Shown here: positions 24,997-34,779 of the stretch, piece by piece
Layout: each line of letters begins with the position of its first letter
How positions within the stretch are numbered: the first letter of the stretch is position 1
Source: STF1-184 sp050178795
GTDB taxonomy: Bacteria; Bacillota; Clostridia; Christensenellales; UBA1242
Direction of reading: 5' to 3'
NCBI GenBank assembly: GCA_050178795.1
Contig: JBFXFT010000001.1
Coordinates: 108,283-172,282 of the forward strand
DNA: 64,000 bases
Position numbers and translations under genes: made by a program
The notes under the pieces: generated by a model
Databases searched by the model: none
Seen by the model: the letters and a program-made list of their open reading frames with translations, nothing else
What the model was told of the DNA's origin: nothing

Positions 24997-27447
24997 TTAT
25001 TTTTTAGGCATATATTTAAAAGTCAAAACGCCGTTTTCTAAATCTAAAATTATTAGGCTGTTTTGCTCCAACGCGCCAGAAAGTAAGTCTTCACTTAATT
25101 TGTCCTCAACTTCCTTTTCTATTACGCGCCTTAGTGGTCTTGCACCGTACTCAGAGTTACTGCCTTTAACAATTAAATGCTTAAATGCTGCCTCTGTAAG
25201 TTTAAGTTCTAAGCCCTTATTTTTCAATTTGCCATTTAGTTTGGTAACCATAATTTTAGCAATTTGAGCAAGATGATTCATTTTTAATGGTTCAAATACG
25301 GTTATTGTATCAATTCTGTTTAAAAATTCGTCCTTAAAATAGCCATTTAAACTATTTATTAAAAAGTCGCGTTGCTCTTTAAAAGTTAAAATGTGGTTGT
25401 TTACCCTTTCTGCTTCTCTATATGCGTTTAGTTTTGCCATTCCAGCGTTTGAAGTAAATATTATTACCGTATTTTTAAAGTTTACCCCTTCACCTTTGCT
25501 GTTTGTTAATTTGCCGTCCTCTAAAAGTTGCAACATAAGGTTAAATATGTCTGGATGTGCCTTTTCAATTTCGTCAAACAAGATTACCGAATAAGGTTTT
25601 CTTTTTACGGCGTCAGTCAAAAGTCCACCATCGTCATAGCCGACATAACCAGCAGGAGCACCAATTAATTTTGCAACCGAATGGCTCTCGGAAAACTCGC
25701 TCATATCAAACCTAATCATTGCGTTTTCGTCGTTAAATAGTACTTCTGCAAGTGCCTTACTTAACTCTGTTTTACCTACGCCGGTTTGACCTAAAAATAG
25801 AAATGAGCCAATAGGTCTATTGCTGTCTTGAAGTCCCACCCTTGAACGCCTAATAGCACGACTAACAGCGTCAACTGCCTCATCTTGCCCTATTACGCGC
25901 TTGTGTAATTCTTCCTCCAAATTAAGTAGCCTTAATTTTTCAGTCTCCGTTATTTTATTTAGTGGAATACCTGTCCAAACAGATATTACTTTTGCTACTT
26001 CTTCCTCATCTATTACTATTTGCTCTTCGGCTTTTTCTGCCTTAGTTTGCAAATTGTAAATTTCTTGCTCTTTATAGGTTACTTGGTTTCTTATTTCGGT
26101 GGCCAAGGTAAAGTTTTGCTCCCTCACCGATTTTTCAAGATTAGTTTTTAAATGCAAAAGTTCCTCTTGTTTTGTAGCAATTACCTTCGGTAAAGTTTTT
26201 AAATTAACCCTGCCCTTGCTGCTCGCCTCGTCAATTAAGTCTATCGCCTTGTCTGGCAAGTTTCTAGTAGTTACATACCTATCAGAAAGTTTTACAGCAC
26301 TCTCAATGGCTTTATCTGTTATTAAAACCTTGTGATAATTTTCATAACTATGCTTTAATCCCATTAAAATTTTAATGGTATCGGCAACGCTTGGCGGATT
26401 GACCATAATTTGTTGAAAACGCCTTTCTAAAGCCTTGTCCTTTTCAATAAATTTTTGATACTCAGAAGTCGTTGTTGCACCAATTGTTTGCATATCTCCG
26501 CGAGACAAATATGGCTTTAACATATCGGCAGGGCTAACCTCGCCTTTGCCTTCTCCCGCTTGCATAATCGTGTGTATTTCGTCAATAAATAAAATTACAT
26601 CATCTCTTTCAATAATAATGTCTATCGCTTTTTTAAGTTTTTCCTCCAATGCGCCCCTATAACGAGTGCCCGCCATTAATGAACCAACATCAAGGGAGTA
26701 TACAATTTTGTTCTTTAATGTATCAGGCACTTCACCTTTTACAATTTTTTGGGCTAACCCCTCAACTATTGCAGACTTACCTACACCAGGTTGTCCCACT
26801 AGAATTGGGTTGTTTTTACTCTTTCTACATAAAATTTCTATTATTCTCTCAATCTCTGTGTCTCTACCTATTATTGGCTCAAGTTTGCCTTGAACTGCCT
26901 TTAAAGTGATGTCTGCACCCATTGAAAGTAATTCTTCTGGTAAGTTGCTAGTCGCTTCAAGTACGCTTTCATCTGTTAATTCTCTACTTTCGTAGTTTGT
27001 GTCGCTATCTAGCCCTAAAAAGGCTGCAAGTTTCCCTTTTACTTGTTCTTTTTTTACATTAAATACCTTTTCTATTATGGCTATTGCGATGCTGTTGCTC
27101 TCGTTTAATAGCGCTAATAGTAAATGTTCTGTCCCCATAAAGGTAGAGCCCAAATCCTCTGCCATTTGACCTGCAACTTTTATTAATTTTTCAACTTCTT
27201 CCGTTAAAACAACCCCGGTTTTTGAAGTGTTATTTGCAGTCTTAGATTGCTCCAAAAAGCCAAGCACATTGGCACTTGTTATGTTAAAGTCCTTTAAAAT
27301 AGCGCCAGAAATAGAGGCTTCATTAAAACAAAGCCCATACAAAATATGTTCGCTAGCAATTATATTGTTGTTGTACCTATCCGCTACTTTGCTAGCGGCT
27401 TTAATTACAACATTTACACCATCAGTCGCTTTTACCTTTAAAAACAT
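24997..27447 (-). CDS. clpC: ATP-dependent Clp protease ATPase subunit ClpC
   Basis: 816 residues. Two N-terminal Clp_N repeats occupy residues 1 to about 145 (NNIIASEHILYGLC; GTEHLLLALL). AAA+ domain 1 has GQPGVGKSAIVEGLA and FIDEIHTI. A middle region with a UVR-like helical segment (about residues 410-450) distinguishes ClpC from ClpA. AAA+ domain 2 has LGQTGVGKTELSKALAE and LFDEIEKAHPD. ClpC unfolds proteins for ClpP and usually works with the adaptor McsB or MecA. Here it stands alone, without ctsR or mcsAB next to it. A promoter lies upstream. Confidence 0.95.
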   Translation of the reverse strand: MFLKVKATDGVNVVIKAASKVADRYNNNIIASEHILYGLCFNEASISGAILKDFNITSANVLGFLEQSKTANNTSKTGVVLTEEVEKLIKVAGQMAEDLGSTFMGTEHLLLALLNESNSIAIAIIEKVFNVKKEQVKGKLAAFLGLDSDTNYESRELTDESVLEATSNLPEELLSMGADITLKAVQGKLEPIIGRDTEIERIIEILCRKSKNNPILVGQPGVGKSAIVEGLAQKIVKGEVPDTLKNKIVYSLDVGSLMAGTRYRGALEEKLKKAIDIIIERDDVILFIDEIHTIMQAGEGKGEVSPADMLKPYLSRGDMQTIGATTTSEYQKFIEKDKALERRFQQIMVNPPSVADTIKILMGLKHSYENYHKVLITDKAIESAVKLSDRYVTTRNLPDKAIDLIDEASSKGRVNLKTLPKVIATKQEELLHLKTNLEKSVREQNFTLATEIRNQVTYKEQEIYNLQTKAEKAEEQIVIDEEEVAKVISVWTGIPLNKITETEKLRLLNLEEELHKRVIGQDEAVDAVSRAIRRSRVGLQDSNRPIGSFLFLGQTGVGKTELSKALAEVLFNDENAMIRFDMSEFSESHSVAKLIGAPAGYVGYDDGGLLTDAVKRKPYSVILFDEIEKAHPDIFNLMLQLLEDGKLTNSKGEGVNFKNTVIIFTSNAGMAKLNAYREAERVNNHILTFKEQRDFLINSLNGYFKDEFLNRIDTITVFEPLKMNHLAQIAKIMVTKLNGKLKNKGLELKLTEAAFKHLIVKGSNSEYGARPLRRVIEKEVEDKLSEDLLSGALEQNSLIILDLENGVLTFKYMPKK

Positions 27448-27478
27448 TGCTTTTAGCCTCTTGATTATTTTATATAAT

Positions 27479-27506
27479 ATTGTAACAGTTTAATAGTCTT
27501 TTTCAA
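27479..27506 (-). promoter_or_regulatory. Promoter of clpC
   Basis: TTGAAA (27501-27506), 16-base spacer and TACAAT (27479-27484) on the minus strand. No heptad repeat of the CtsR operator type was recognised nearby. Confidence 0.55.
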
Positions 27507-27521
27507 AGCGTATTAAATTAA

Positions 27522-28799
27522 TTATTTATCCATAAGAGTTTTTAATGCCTCTTTACCATTTTTTAATATTTCTTTTTCGTTTGTACCTATATAGTACTTG
27601 CCATTGTCATATAATATTTTACCGTTTACCATAGTCATAACAATATTTTGAACGCCTGCCGAATAGACTACTGCGCTTTCAACATCGTTTAGTGGAGTTA
27701 AATTAGGACTATCAATGTCTAGCATAATTAAATCTGCCTTGTAACCCTCTTTTAACTTGCCGACCTTTTTTAAGCCAAGTGCCTTAGCACCATTAATTGT
27801 TGCCATCTTTAACACTTCTTCTGCTGGCATAACGGAAGCCTCTTGCAAAGTGCCCTTTTGTAAAGTACTTGCCAAATACATTTCTCTAAACATATCAAGT
27901 CCATTATTGCTAGCGGCAGAATCTGTACCTAGTGCAATATTAATACCAAGTTTATTCATAGAATTTAGTGGAGCAATTCCACTTCCAAGTTTTAAATTGC
28001 TTGCAGGGCAACTTACAACATTTACGCCATACTCTTTAAAAATTTGGTGGTCTACCTTGTCGGTATGAACTGCGTGTGCGACAGTTGCAGGCAAATCAAA
28101 AAAGCCAAGTTGCTCCAAAAGTTGAGGTGGCGTCAAGTCGTTATTTTTTACCGTGCAATCGCTCACTTCTTCCAAGGTCTCGCTTATGTGGGTATATACT
28201 CCAAGTTTGTGTTTATGAGCTAAATTTATAAGTGCATTTATTTGTGCCTCGTCATTAGCATATATTGAATGAGAATAGACGACAAAATTTATCCTGTCGC
28301 TCTCTTTTTTATAAGTCAAATATTCGCGCTCTATATCTTCAATTTTTCTTAAATCGTCTGGGTGAAACCCTACTCCTATAGTCGCCCTTATGCCACTTTC
28401 TTTAACGGCTTTTACGAGTGAAGGTACAAAGTAATAAGCGTCGCAAAAAGTTGTTATTCCGTTTCTAACATAGTTCATAATTCCAAGCATATTTGCAAAG
28501 TACATACTGTCAAAAGTAAAGCCCTTTTCAAGGGGCAAAATTTTATCAAACAGCCAAGTTTGAAGTTCGCTACTGTCGCTTATATTTTTTAAAATACTCA
28601 TGCCAGTGTGTGCGTGTGCGTTTACAAAACCTGGCATAACAATTTTATTTTTTGCGTCAATAATCTTGTCTGCAACTAAGTTGCCTACATACTCTGGACC
28701 CACAAAAACTATTGTATCATCTTCAATAAATATTTGTCCATTTTCATAGTTTTTGCCATTAATTGTTAAAATATATGCATTTTTTATTAAAATTTTCAT
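27522..28799 (-). CDS. mtaD: Amidohydrolase, 5-methylthioadenosine/S-adenosylhomocysteine deaminase family
   Basis: 425 residues. Metal ligands of the amidohydrolase barrel are visible: NAHAHTGMS (HxH, about residue 61), YTHISETLEEV (His), TVAHAVHTD (His) and GTDSAASNNG (Asp). The small flanking beta-sandwich is made by both ends. The family deaminates the adenine ring of methylthioadenosine, S-adenosylhomocysteine or adenosine, but related members act on guanine or chlorotriazines, so the substrate is inferred. Length is normal. It is followed by a separate gene for clpC on the same strand. Confidence 0.85.
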   Translation of the reverse strand: MKILIKNAYILTINGKNYENGQIFIEDDTIVFVGPEYVGNLVADKIIDAKNKIVMPGFVNAHAHTGMSILKNISDSSELQTWLFDKILPLEKGFTFDSMYFANMLGIMNYVRNGITTFCDAYYFVPSLVKAVKESGIRATIGVGFHPDDLRKIEDIEREYLTYKKESDRINFVVYSHSIYANDEAQINALINLAHKHKLGVYTHISETLEEVSDCTVKNNDLTPPQLLEQLGFFDLPATVAHAVHTDKVDHQIFKEYGVNVVSCPASNLKLGSGIAPLNSMNKLGINIALGTDSAASNNGLDMFREMYLASTLQKGTLQEASVMPAEEVLKMATINGAKALGLKKVGKLKEGYKADLIMLDIDSPNLTPLNDVESAVVYSAGVQNIVMTMVNGKILYDNGKYYIGTNEKEILKNGKEALKTLMDK

Positions 28800-28849
28800 A
28801 TTTTTTACCTTATTTTATCAATTTTTTTAACATATCCGTGCAATTCTTT

Positions 28850-28873
28850 TAAAAAAGGGTAAAAAAGTTACCC
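28850..28873 (-). terminator. Intrinsic terminator after degV gene
   Basis: GGGTAA (28857-28862) pairs with TTACCC (28868-28873) over a 5-base loop; T residues follow on the minus strand. Confidence 0.65.
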
Positions 28874-28892
28874 CTTAAAATTTGCTTATTGA

Positions 28893-29759
28893 TTACCTGC
28901 TTTTTGCGTGAAAACTTATTCCTATTGTGCCAGGTCCACAGTGTGTGCCAATGGTTGGTCCAACTGGTTGTAACCAAACTTCAACGCCTTCGCCTGCAAA
29001 CTCTTTAACTTTTTCTACCAAAAATTCTGCCTCTGAAAGTACATCAGCATGAGTTACAATAATTGGATGGTCTGCAATATTTTCGCCCTCAGTTTTAAGC
29101 CTTTCAAAAAGGTCAAGTAGCGCTTTCTTTTTGCCTTTTGCTTTGGCAATAGATTCTATTTTTCCTTCAACATTTAAAGTTAAAATTGGCTTAACTGCAA
29201 GCATAGTTCCCATAAGTGCTTGAACGTTACTTATGCGCCCACCACGCTTTAAATGGTTCAAATCGTCAACCACAAAATATGCTCTATATCTGCTTCTATT
29301 ATTTTCTACAAATTCAATTACTTCGTCATCAGTTGCACCACTATTGTGTAGTTTTGCAGCCTCATAAAGTAACCCAGTGGCACCTATTGAAATGCTTAAA
29401 GTATCAACTGTTTTAATTGTCCTTTTTGGGTACTTTATTTGAAGTTCTTTAATAGCACTATCCATAAATTCAAAAGTGCCACTTAAATTGTGCGAAAAAT
29501 GGACGTACAAAATGTCTTGTCCTGCAGATAAATATGGCTCAAAATAATCAATATAGTTTTGAGGGTTTAGAGCCTGAGTAAGTGGCATACTGCCCTTTCT
29601 TATTTTGTCATAAAACTCTTTAAAGTCAGTATTTTTGCCTAAATCATAATCTTTTATTACATTATCAATAAGGTATGGCATACCTATAACCTTTAAACCT
29701 AGTTCTTCCGCTCTCGTGTACCAAAGTTCGCAATTGGTGTCGCAAAACATAACGCTCAT
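28893..29759 (-). CDS. DegV family fatty-acid-binding protein
   Basis: 288 residues, the standard size. Conserved DegV blocks are MPLTQALNPQNY, ILYVHFSHNLSGTFEF (Ser that contacts the lipid carboxyl), TLSISIGATGLL, DDLNHLKRGGRISN and VGPTIGTHCGPGTIGISF. DegV (FakB) proteins carry fatty acids and, with the kinase FakA, allow their phosphorylation; there is no fakA in the window. It lies between polA and the mtaD-like gene on the same strand, with its own terminator. Confidence 0.9.
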   Translation of the reverse strand: MSVMFCDTNCELWYTRAEELGLKVIGMPYLIDNVIKDYDLGKNTDFKEFYDKIRKGSMPLTQALNPQNYIDYFEPYLSAGQDILYVHFSHNLSGTFEFMDSAIKELQIKYPKRTIKTVDTLSISIGATGLLYEAAKLHNSGATDDEVIEFVENNRSRYRAYFVVDDLNHLKRGGRISNVQALMGTMLAVKPILTLNVEGKIESIAKAKGKKKALLDLFERLKTEGENIADHPIIVTHADVLSEAEFLVEKVKEFAGEGVEVWLQPVGPTIGTHCGPGTIGISFHAKSR

Positions 29760-29880
29760 TTTTACCTCTTTTTAACCCATATTATTACATAAAGGTTTAT
29801 TAAATTTGATATTATAAGAGTACCATTTTTGGCTTTTTAAAGTCAAATATAACTCATAGCAAATAAACATTTAGTTAAAC

Positions 29881-29907
29881 AAAAAATTGCCCATTAAGAG
29901 CAATTTT
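29881..29907 (-). terminator. Intrinsic terminator after polA
   Basis: AAAAATTGC (29881-29889) pairs with GCAATTTTT (29899-29907); on the minus strand it is followed by T residues. Located just after the polA stop. Confidence 0.75.
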
Positions 29908-29914
29908 TATTATT

Positions 29915-32476
29915 TTATTTTGCGTCAAGCCAACATTTGCCGTAATTGATGTCAACTACAAGTGGAACTTCCAATTTTGCTACTAGTTCCATCTCTTGTT
30001 TTAGTATGCTTATTACAATGTCTTTTTCGTCTTTTGGCGTATCTACAATAAGTTCATCGTGGACTTGTAAAATAAGTTTTGCCTTTAGGTTTAGTTTTTT
30101 AAACTTGTTGTAAACCCTTATCATAGCAAGTTTAATTATGTCTGACGCCGTGCCTTGAAGTGGCATATTCATAGCTGCACGCTCTGCCGCTTGGCGAATC
30201 ACATAATTACTAGAATTTATGTCGTCAATGTTTCGTCTTCTGCCCATTAATGTGCTGACATATCCATTTGCTTTGGCTACTTCAACAGATGTCTCCATAA
30301 AACGCTTAACGCCTGGGTATGTTGCAAAATATTTTTCAATATAGTCCTTTGCCCTTATTCTAGAACTTCCTATGTTTTGGCTTAAACCGTAATCGCTTAT
30401 TCCATAAATAATGCCAAAGTTTACTGCCTTTGCGTCCCTTCTTTGAGTAGGAGTGACAGCGCTTTCAGGCACTCCAAAAATGTCGCTTGCCGTTGCAGTG
30501 TGAATGTCTTTGCCTTCTTTAAATGCCTCTATCAAGTTCTCGTCTTTAGAGTAATGTGCCATAAGTCTAAGTTCAATTTGAGAATAGTCCGCAGTTACCA
30601 AAAAGCCGTCTTCAAACCTCGTTACAAACATTCTACGCAAATTTTTACCGTCTTCAGTTCTCACTGGAATATTTTGCAAATTAGGCTCTGTGCTACTTAA
30701 CCTACCAGTACTAGTCAAGGTTTGGTTAAATAAAGTATGAACTAAGTTTGTCTTTTTATCTATAAGTTTTTTAAAGCCCTCTAAGTAAGTGCCATTTAAT
30801 TTTGTTATGTGCCTATATCTCATAATTAGTTCAATTATAGGGTGGTCGTCTACAAGTCTTTCTAGCACGCTTACATTTGTGCTCTTCTTTTTGTTGTTAG
30901 CAGAGTAAATTTTTAACTTGTCAAACAACACTTCTGATAGTTGTTTTGGGGAGTTTATGTTAAACTCTTCGCCAGCCAAAGTGTATATGTGATTTGTAAG
31001 TTTTTTGCTCTCCTCATCATACTTGAAGTTTAACTCGTTTAAAATATCCATATCTATTTTAAAACCGTTAATTTCCATATTATATAATACATCAATAAGT
31101 TTAAACTCTACATTATAATAAAGGTCGTACATCTCTTGCTCTTTTAAGCGCTTTATTAACTCGTCTTTTGCCTTTAACATACAACTAGCAATAGCAACTG
31201 CCGAATAATTATATTGCTCTGTAAAGGCTAACATATCGCCCTCTTGCCTCTTACTGCCACTGACCAAATATTCTGCCAAACCTATATCAAAACTTGCGCC
31301 ATTTAGCGCATAGCCTAAGTCTTTTAAATAGTGCCTGCTAGCCTTGTAATCAAACAAGACCTTTTTAATGTTTTCGTCTTGTAATACATCTCTTAGTTCA
31401 TTTAGCACTTCTTCCAAGTTTAGACCATCAGAAAGTAAATTTTCTTTAATTTTTATTTCATATTCCTCAAACTTACTTATGGATATATGTAAATTGGCGC
31501 CCAAATAAATGGCAACCTCGCCTGCTTTTTTAATTTCTGTAACTAACGCCTTTAAAACCTCTAAATTTTCAACCGCTTTGTTAAGAGTCTTCTTTTCAAG
31601 TTGAGGCTTATAGTCAAAAGTCTTTTCAAATAATTCTTCTCTTTTTAAAAGGCTCTTGAACTCATATTTTTTAAATAATTCATAAACATCTTTACTAAAT
31701 GGATAGTCATAAGTACAGTCTTCAATTTTAATGTCTACATCTGCAGTTGTGTCAATGGTCGCCAAAGTGCGGCTTAAATAAGCGATATCTTTGCCGTTTT
31801 CTAACTTCTCTTTTAATTTTCCTGTTTGCTCGTCAATGTGCGCGTAAACGCCGTCCAAGTTGTCATATTTTTCTAGTAACTGCATTGCCGTCTTCTCGCC
31901 AATTCCGCTAACACCCGGTATATTGTCAGAAGCATCTCCCATAAGCGACTTTAATTCAATTACTTGGTAAGGTTTTAACTTAAATTCTTCTAATAGTACC
32001 TTTTCATCTACTTTTTCTAGTTCAGATAAGCCCTTTTTAGTTAACCAAACACTTGTAGTATCATCAATTAATTGCAAGGTGTCCCTATCGCCAGTCAAAA
32101 TTACAGTTTGCTCTTTAAAACGCTTACTAATTACGCCTATTATGTCGTCCGCCTCTATGCCTGCTTTTTCTAAAATTTTAATATTCATAGCCTCTAAAAC
32201 TTGCTTTAAAATTGGCATTTGTTCTGCAAGTTCGTTTGGCATACCTTTTCTTGTGCCCTTATAGTCGGTGTATAATTTGTGCCTAAAAGTTGGTTCTTTT
32301 CTATCAAAAGCCACCGCTATATATTGCGGTTCGTACTCGTTAATTGCCTTAACTAGCATATTGCAAAAGCCATAAATGGCGTTAGAATATGAGCCCATAC
32401 TATTCTTTAAAAGTGGTAGGGCGTAAAACGCTCTGTTTATTAAACTATTGCCGTCTATAACTAAAAAAATTTTCAT
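29915..32476 (-). CDS. polA: DNA polymerase I
   Basis: 853 residues. The 5'-3' nuclease domain is intact: DGNSLINRAFYALPLL, VAFDRKEPTFRH, AGIEADDIIGVIS, GDRDTLQLID and GDASDNIPGVSGIGEKTA. The polymerase domain has motif A (TADYSQIELRLMAHYS), motif B (RRDAKAVNFGIIYG) and motif C (LQVHDELIVD). In the middle domain the proofreading motif I (DxE) is absent (EVAIYLGANLHIS), so 3'-5' exonuclease activity is probably lost, as in many Bacillus-type and Taq enzymes. It fills gaps and removes RNA primers. Confidence 0.95.
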   Translation of the reverse strand: MKIFLVIDGNSLINRAFYALPLLKNSMGSYSNAIYGFCNMLVKAINEYEPQYIAVAFDRKEPTFRHKLYTDYKGTRKGMPNELAEQMPILKQVLEAMNIKILEKAGIEADDIIGVISKRFKEQTVILTGDRDTLQLIDDTTSVWLTKKGLSELEKVDEKVLLEEFKLKPYQVIELKSLMGDASDNIPGVSGIGEKTAMQLLEKYDNLDGVYAHIDEQTGKLKEKLENGKDIAYLSRTLATIDTTADVDIKIEDCTYDYPFSKDVYELFKKYEFKSLLKREELFEKTFDYKPQLEKKTLNKAVENLEVLKALVTEIKKAGEVAIYLGANLHISISKFEEYEIKIKENLLSDGLNLEEVLNELRDVLQDENIKKVLFDYKASRHYLKDLGYALNGASFDIGLAEYLVSGSKRQEGDMLAFTEQYNYSAVAIASCMLKAKDELIKRLKEQEMYDLYYNVEFKLIDVLYNMEINGFKIDMDILNELNFKYDEESKKLTNHIYTLAGEEFNINSPKQLSEVLFDKLKIYSANNKKKSTNVSVLERLVDDHPIIELIMRYRHITKLNGTYLEGFKKLIDKKTNLVHTLFNQTLTSTGRLSSTEPNLQNIPVRTEDGKNLRRMFVTRFEDGFLVTADYSQIELRLMAHYSKDENLIEAFKEGKDIHTATASDIFGVPESAVTPTQRRDAKAVNFGIIYGISDYGLSQNIGSSRIRAKDYIEKYFATYPGVKRFMETSVEVAKANGYVSTLMGRRRNIDDINSSNYVIRQAAERAAMNMPLQGTASDIIKLAMIRVYNKFKKLNLKAKLILQVHDELIVDTPKDEKDIVISILKQEMELVAKLEVPLVVDINYGKCWLDAK

Positions 32477-32553
32477 AAATACCTCTTATTTATTATAACC
32501 TATATAGCGCTTATTTACAAACAAAAGAGATTAAAAGGAATTAAAAAAACTGC

Positions 32554-32582
32554 TTGCCAAAATAATTACTGTATGTTAAAAT
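32554..32582 (+). promoter_or_regulatory. Promoter of tRNA-Leu(CAA)
   Basis: TTGCCA (32554-32559), 17-base spacer and TAAAAT (32577-32582) with an extended TGT in front. The tRNA starts 18 bases later. Confidence 0.75.
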
Positions 32583-32599
32583 AACCTTGCTTTAAATAA

Positions 32600-32685
32600 G
32601 CCGATGTGGCGGAATGGCAGACGCGGCGGACTCAAAATCCGCTGGGGGCAACTTCGTGCTGGTTCGACTCCAGTCATCGGCACCA
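32600..32685 (+). tRNA. tRNA-Leu (anticodon CAA)
   Basis: The acceptor GCCGATG pairs with CATCGGC. The anticodon arm GCGGA-CTCAAAA-TCCGC gives anticodon CAA, and the long variable arm GGGGGCAACTTCGTGCT is typical of class II tRNA. The CCA end is encoded (32683-32685). It has its own promoter and terminator. Confidence 0.95.
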
Positions 32686-32690
32686 AATCA

Positions 32691-32714
32691 ACAACTCTTT
32701 TTGAGTTGTTTTTT
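32691..32714 (+). terminator. Terminator of tRNA-Leu(CAA)
   Basis: ACAACTC (32691-32697) pairs with GAGTTGT (32703-32709) over a 5-T loop, followed by a T run. Confidence 0.85.
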
Positions 32715-32773
32715 ATTACATACTTTACTTATACTTTATTTAGAAACAATAATATATTTTTTGTAATATGATA

Positions 32774-32802
32774 TTTACAAACGCTAAGTTAAATGCTATT
32801 AT
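32774..32802 (+). promoter_or_regulatory. Promoter of the unknown gene at 32832
   Basis: TTTACA (32774-32779), 17 bases, TATTAT (32797-32802); the start codon lies 30 bases downstream with AGGGGA between. Confidence 0.65.
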
Positions 32803-32831
32803 AGAGTTAAGAAAAATTATAGGGGAAAACT

Positions 32832-33350
32832 ATGAAAATAAATTTAAAAGATTATGAAAAATCACTAGAATTAATTAAACAAGCAATGCCAGAATTATTA
32901 CCAAATATAGAACCAATGTTAGAAGTTATGAGGCATACAGAAAACGCTGTTCCAAATGGTAGAATTTTTAGTACATTAGACTATAAAGGCAAGCCTTACA
33001 GATTTGGTTTATCTGGCGATAACAAAGAATATTTGACAATTGTAAAAGGTGGCGGAATTAAAAACTTTTTTGGAACAGAAATTCAAATAGACTCACTAAC
33101 AATATCCATTGCAGATTTGTCAAAGACGGAAGATCCAAATAAGACATTAGTTTTGTATTACCTAGACAATGAAGATATGGCACTAGCAAACAAATATGGC
33201 AACGGAACAACCTCGCAAATGAGAATTTGGCTAGAAAAAACAAATTCTAAGGGCTACGAGTTAAAAACTGTTCATGCTTTAACTGAATCAGTTATAAAAG
33301 TGGTTCCAGTAAAAAATGCAAATGCACCAGATAATGGACCCCAACTATAA
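32832..33350 (+). CDS. Conserved-looking protein of unknown function
   Basis: 172 residues, ATG behind AGGGGAAAACT. I do not recognise it. An N-terminal helical part (KSLELIKQAMPELLPNIEPMLEVMRH) is followed by a beta-rich region with YKGKPYRFGLSGDNKEYLTIV, a Gly-rich turn KGGGIKNFFG and then a mixed segment with EDMALANKYGNGTTSQMRIWL. No signal peptide, membrane helix or catalytic motif is seen. It forms a single-gene unit with promoter and terminator of its own, between tRNA-Leu and the convergent kinase gene. Confidence 0.6.
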   Translation: MKINLKDYEKSLELIKQAMPELLPNIEPMLEVMRHTENAVPNGRIFSTLDYKGKPYRFGLSGDNKEYLTIVKGGGIKNFFGTEIQIDSLTISIADLSKTEDPNKTLVLYYLDNEDMALANKYGNGTTSQMRIWLEKTNSKGYELKTVHALTESVIKVVPVKNANAPDNGPQL

Positions 33351-33370
33351 AAAAATATAAAAATACAACA

Positions 33371-33400
33371 AAAAAAATAAGTCAGATGACTTATTTTTTT
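33371..33400. terminator. Bidirectional intrinsic terminator
   Basis: AATAAGTCA pairs with TGACTTATT around a 2-base centre (33377-33395), with A run on the left and T run on the right. It separates the unknown gene from the convergent kinase gene. Confidence 0.8.
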
Positions 33401-33417
33401 ATGTATTAAAGTGGTTT

Positions 33418-34764
33418 TTATTCGTTTACCAATTCGGCATCTACTTTCACTAGTGGCACAATTGCTTCATAAAATGAATTGCATTTTTCAGAGTAATTTT
33501 GAAGTAACCTTACAAAATTAGAATTGTTGTCGGAAGAATATTCAATAAAAGTGCCATTTCCTGCAATATTATCAATGGTATATCTTTCACCCTCAAATGT
33601 CAGCCGCGTCCTTCCTTTAATTATAGTTTTAGAAGCAATAAACCCAGCCCCCTTAACCACCTTTAAAAACTCCTCTTCCGTTTTATAAATTTTGTCAAAT
33701 TCGCCCTCTTTAATTAATATGTTTATTGGGCGTATTATTTTTGCGTCTGTCCTTAGTTTAACTGCGCCCTTATGCACTAAACTTGACAAATTAAAGGTTT
33801 TTCCGCCGTCTTTACTTATTGTCCTTAAACGAAGTAAATTGTCCGCCTCTATCATTTTACTCGTTTCCAAATATATGTCCCTTTCAAGTTCTTTTGATAT
33901 GATTACTGCTTTTTGCAATAAATAATTTACTGCTTTTTTATCTAAAACCCTTACCTTTTGTTGTTTAGATAAAATATCTCCGTTTTGTAGTTCTTCAAAG
34001 GTCATATTGTTTTCTAAAATCAACTCTGCCGTATCTTTCGTTGGCAAAATCAACTTTTTAAAATTGGGATAAACAAAATCAAAATAAGTTTTTATTGTAA
34101 AAATGTTGTCGGCTGAGGTTTGTTTTGCGTCCCTTAAAACACGCCTTAAAAATAGTGTTTTTTCGTCGCCGTCTATATAGTTTTTTACATACTTTATACC
34201 CTTTAAACTGTCTAAAAGAGTATCGTTTAAAGCAAATATTCCTTCAATAATAATTACATCACAATTTTTGCCAGTTATTGTCTCTGTACTTTCCATTTGC
34301 TCGCTTACCACTTTAGAATAGTTTCTAATAGCAACATTATTTTGGTGCATAAGGCTAATTACATCTTTACCAAGGGCGTTAAGGTCATATACTGTTGCCT
34401 CATCAAAGTTTATCTTATCAAACTCTAAAGCCAAGTTGGTTAAAAAACTTCCCATATCTTTTTCCGCAATTAAATTTTTGCAACTTGCCTTTATTTGCAT
34501 AAGGCTTAAGGTGTCAAATTTTTTATCAAAGTCTTTATTTTTTATTATGTTTTTTACATTTGCCTTTATAAGGTCAATGTTTTGTAATGAACCATTAAAA
34601 ACATTAGCATTAACTTTATTTACAATTATGCCTGAAACGCCAACATTGTAACTGTCAGTGGATAGTATTGCAGAATTTAAGCCTCTTTTTTGCAAATACT
34701 CTTTTAACTCCGCACTTGCGTAACTCTTGCCAGAAGAAGATGCCCCAGCAACTAACACAACCAT
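33418..34764 (-). CDS. Uridine kinase-like P-loop kinase fused to a CYTH-like domain
   Basis: 448 residues. The N-terminal half is a uridine kinase/phosphoribulokinase-type domain: VVLVAGASSSGKSYASAEL (P-loop), AILSTDSYNV, CDVIIIEGIFAL (Walker B) and LFLRRVLRDAKQTSA. Residues about 275-440 look like a CYTH fold (IEADNLLRLRTI, FNLSSLVHKG, LIKEGEFDKIY and GRTRLTFEGERYTIDN), a domain that binds triphosphates. The fusion suggests a nucleoside kinase with phosphate-handling partner domain. The ATG at 34764 has no good ribosome site; a 22-codon open frame with a strong one lies upstream in the same frame, ending in TGA at 34780-34782. Confidence 0.78.
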   Translation of the reverse strand: MVVLVAGASSSGKSYASAELKEYLQKRGLNSAILSTDSYNVGVSGIIVNKVNANVFNGSLQNIDLIKANVKNIIKNKDFDKKFDTLSLMQIKASCKNLIAEKDMGSFLTNLALEFDKINFDEATVYDLNALGKDVISLMHQNNVAIRNYSKVVSEQMESTETITGKNCDVIIIEGIFALNDTLLDSLKGIKYVKNYIDGDEKTLFLRRVLRDAKQTSADNIFTIKTYFDFVYPNFKKLILPTKDTAELILENNMTFEELQNGDILSKQQKVRVLDKKAVNYLLQKAVIISKELERDIYLETSKMIEADNLLRLRTISKDGGKTFNLSSLVHKGAVKLRTDAKIIRPINILIKEGEFDKIYKTEEEFLKVVKGAGFIASKTIIKGRTRLTFEGERYTIDNIAGNGTFIEYSSDNNSNFVRLLQNYSEKCNSFYEAIVPLVKVDAELVNE

Positions 34765-34779
34765 CTTTGGTCTAGTCTC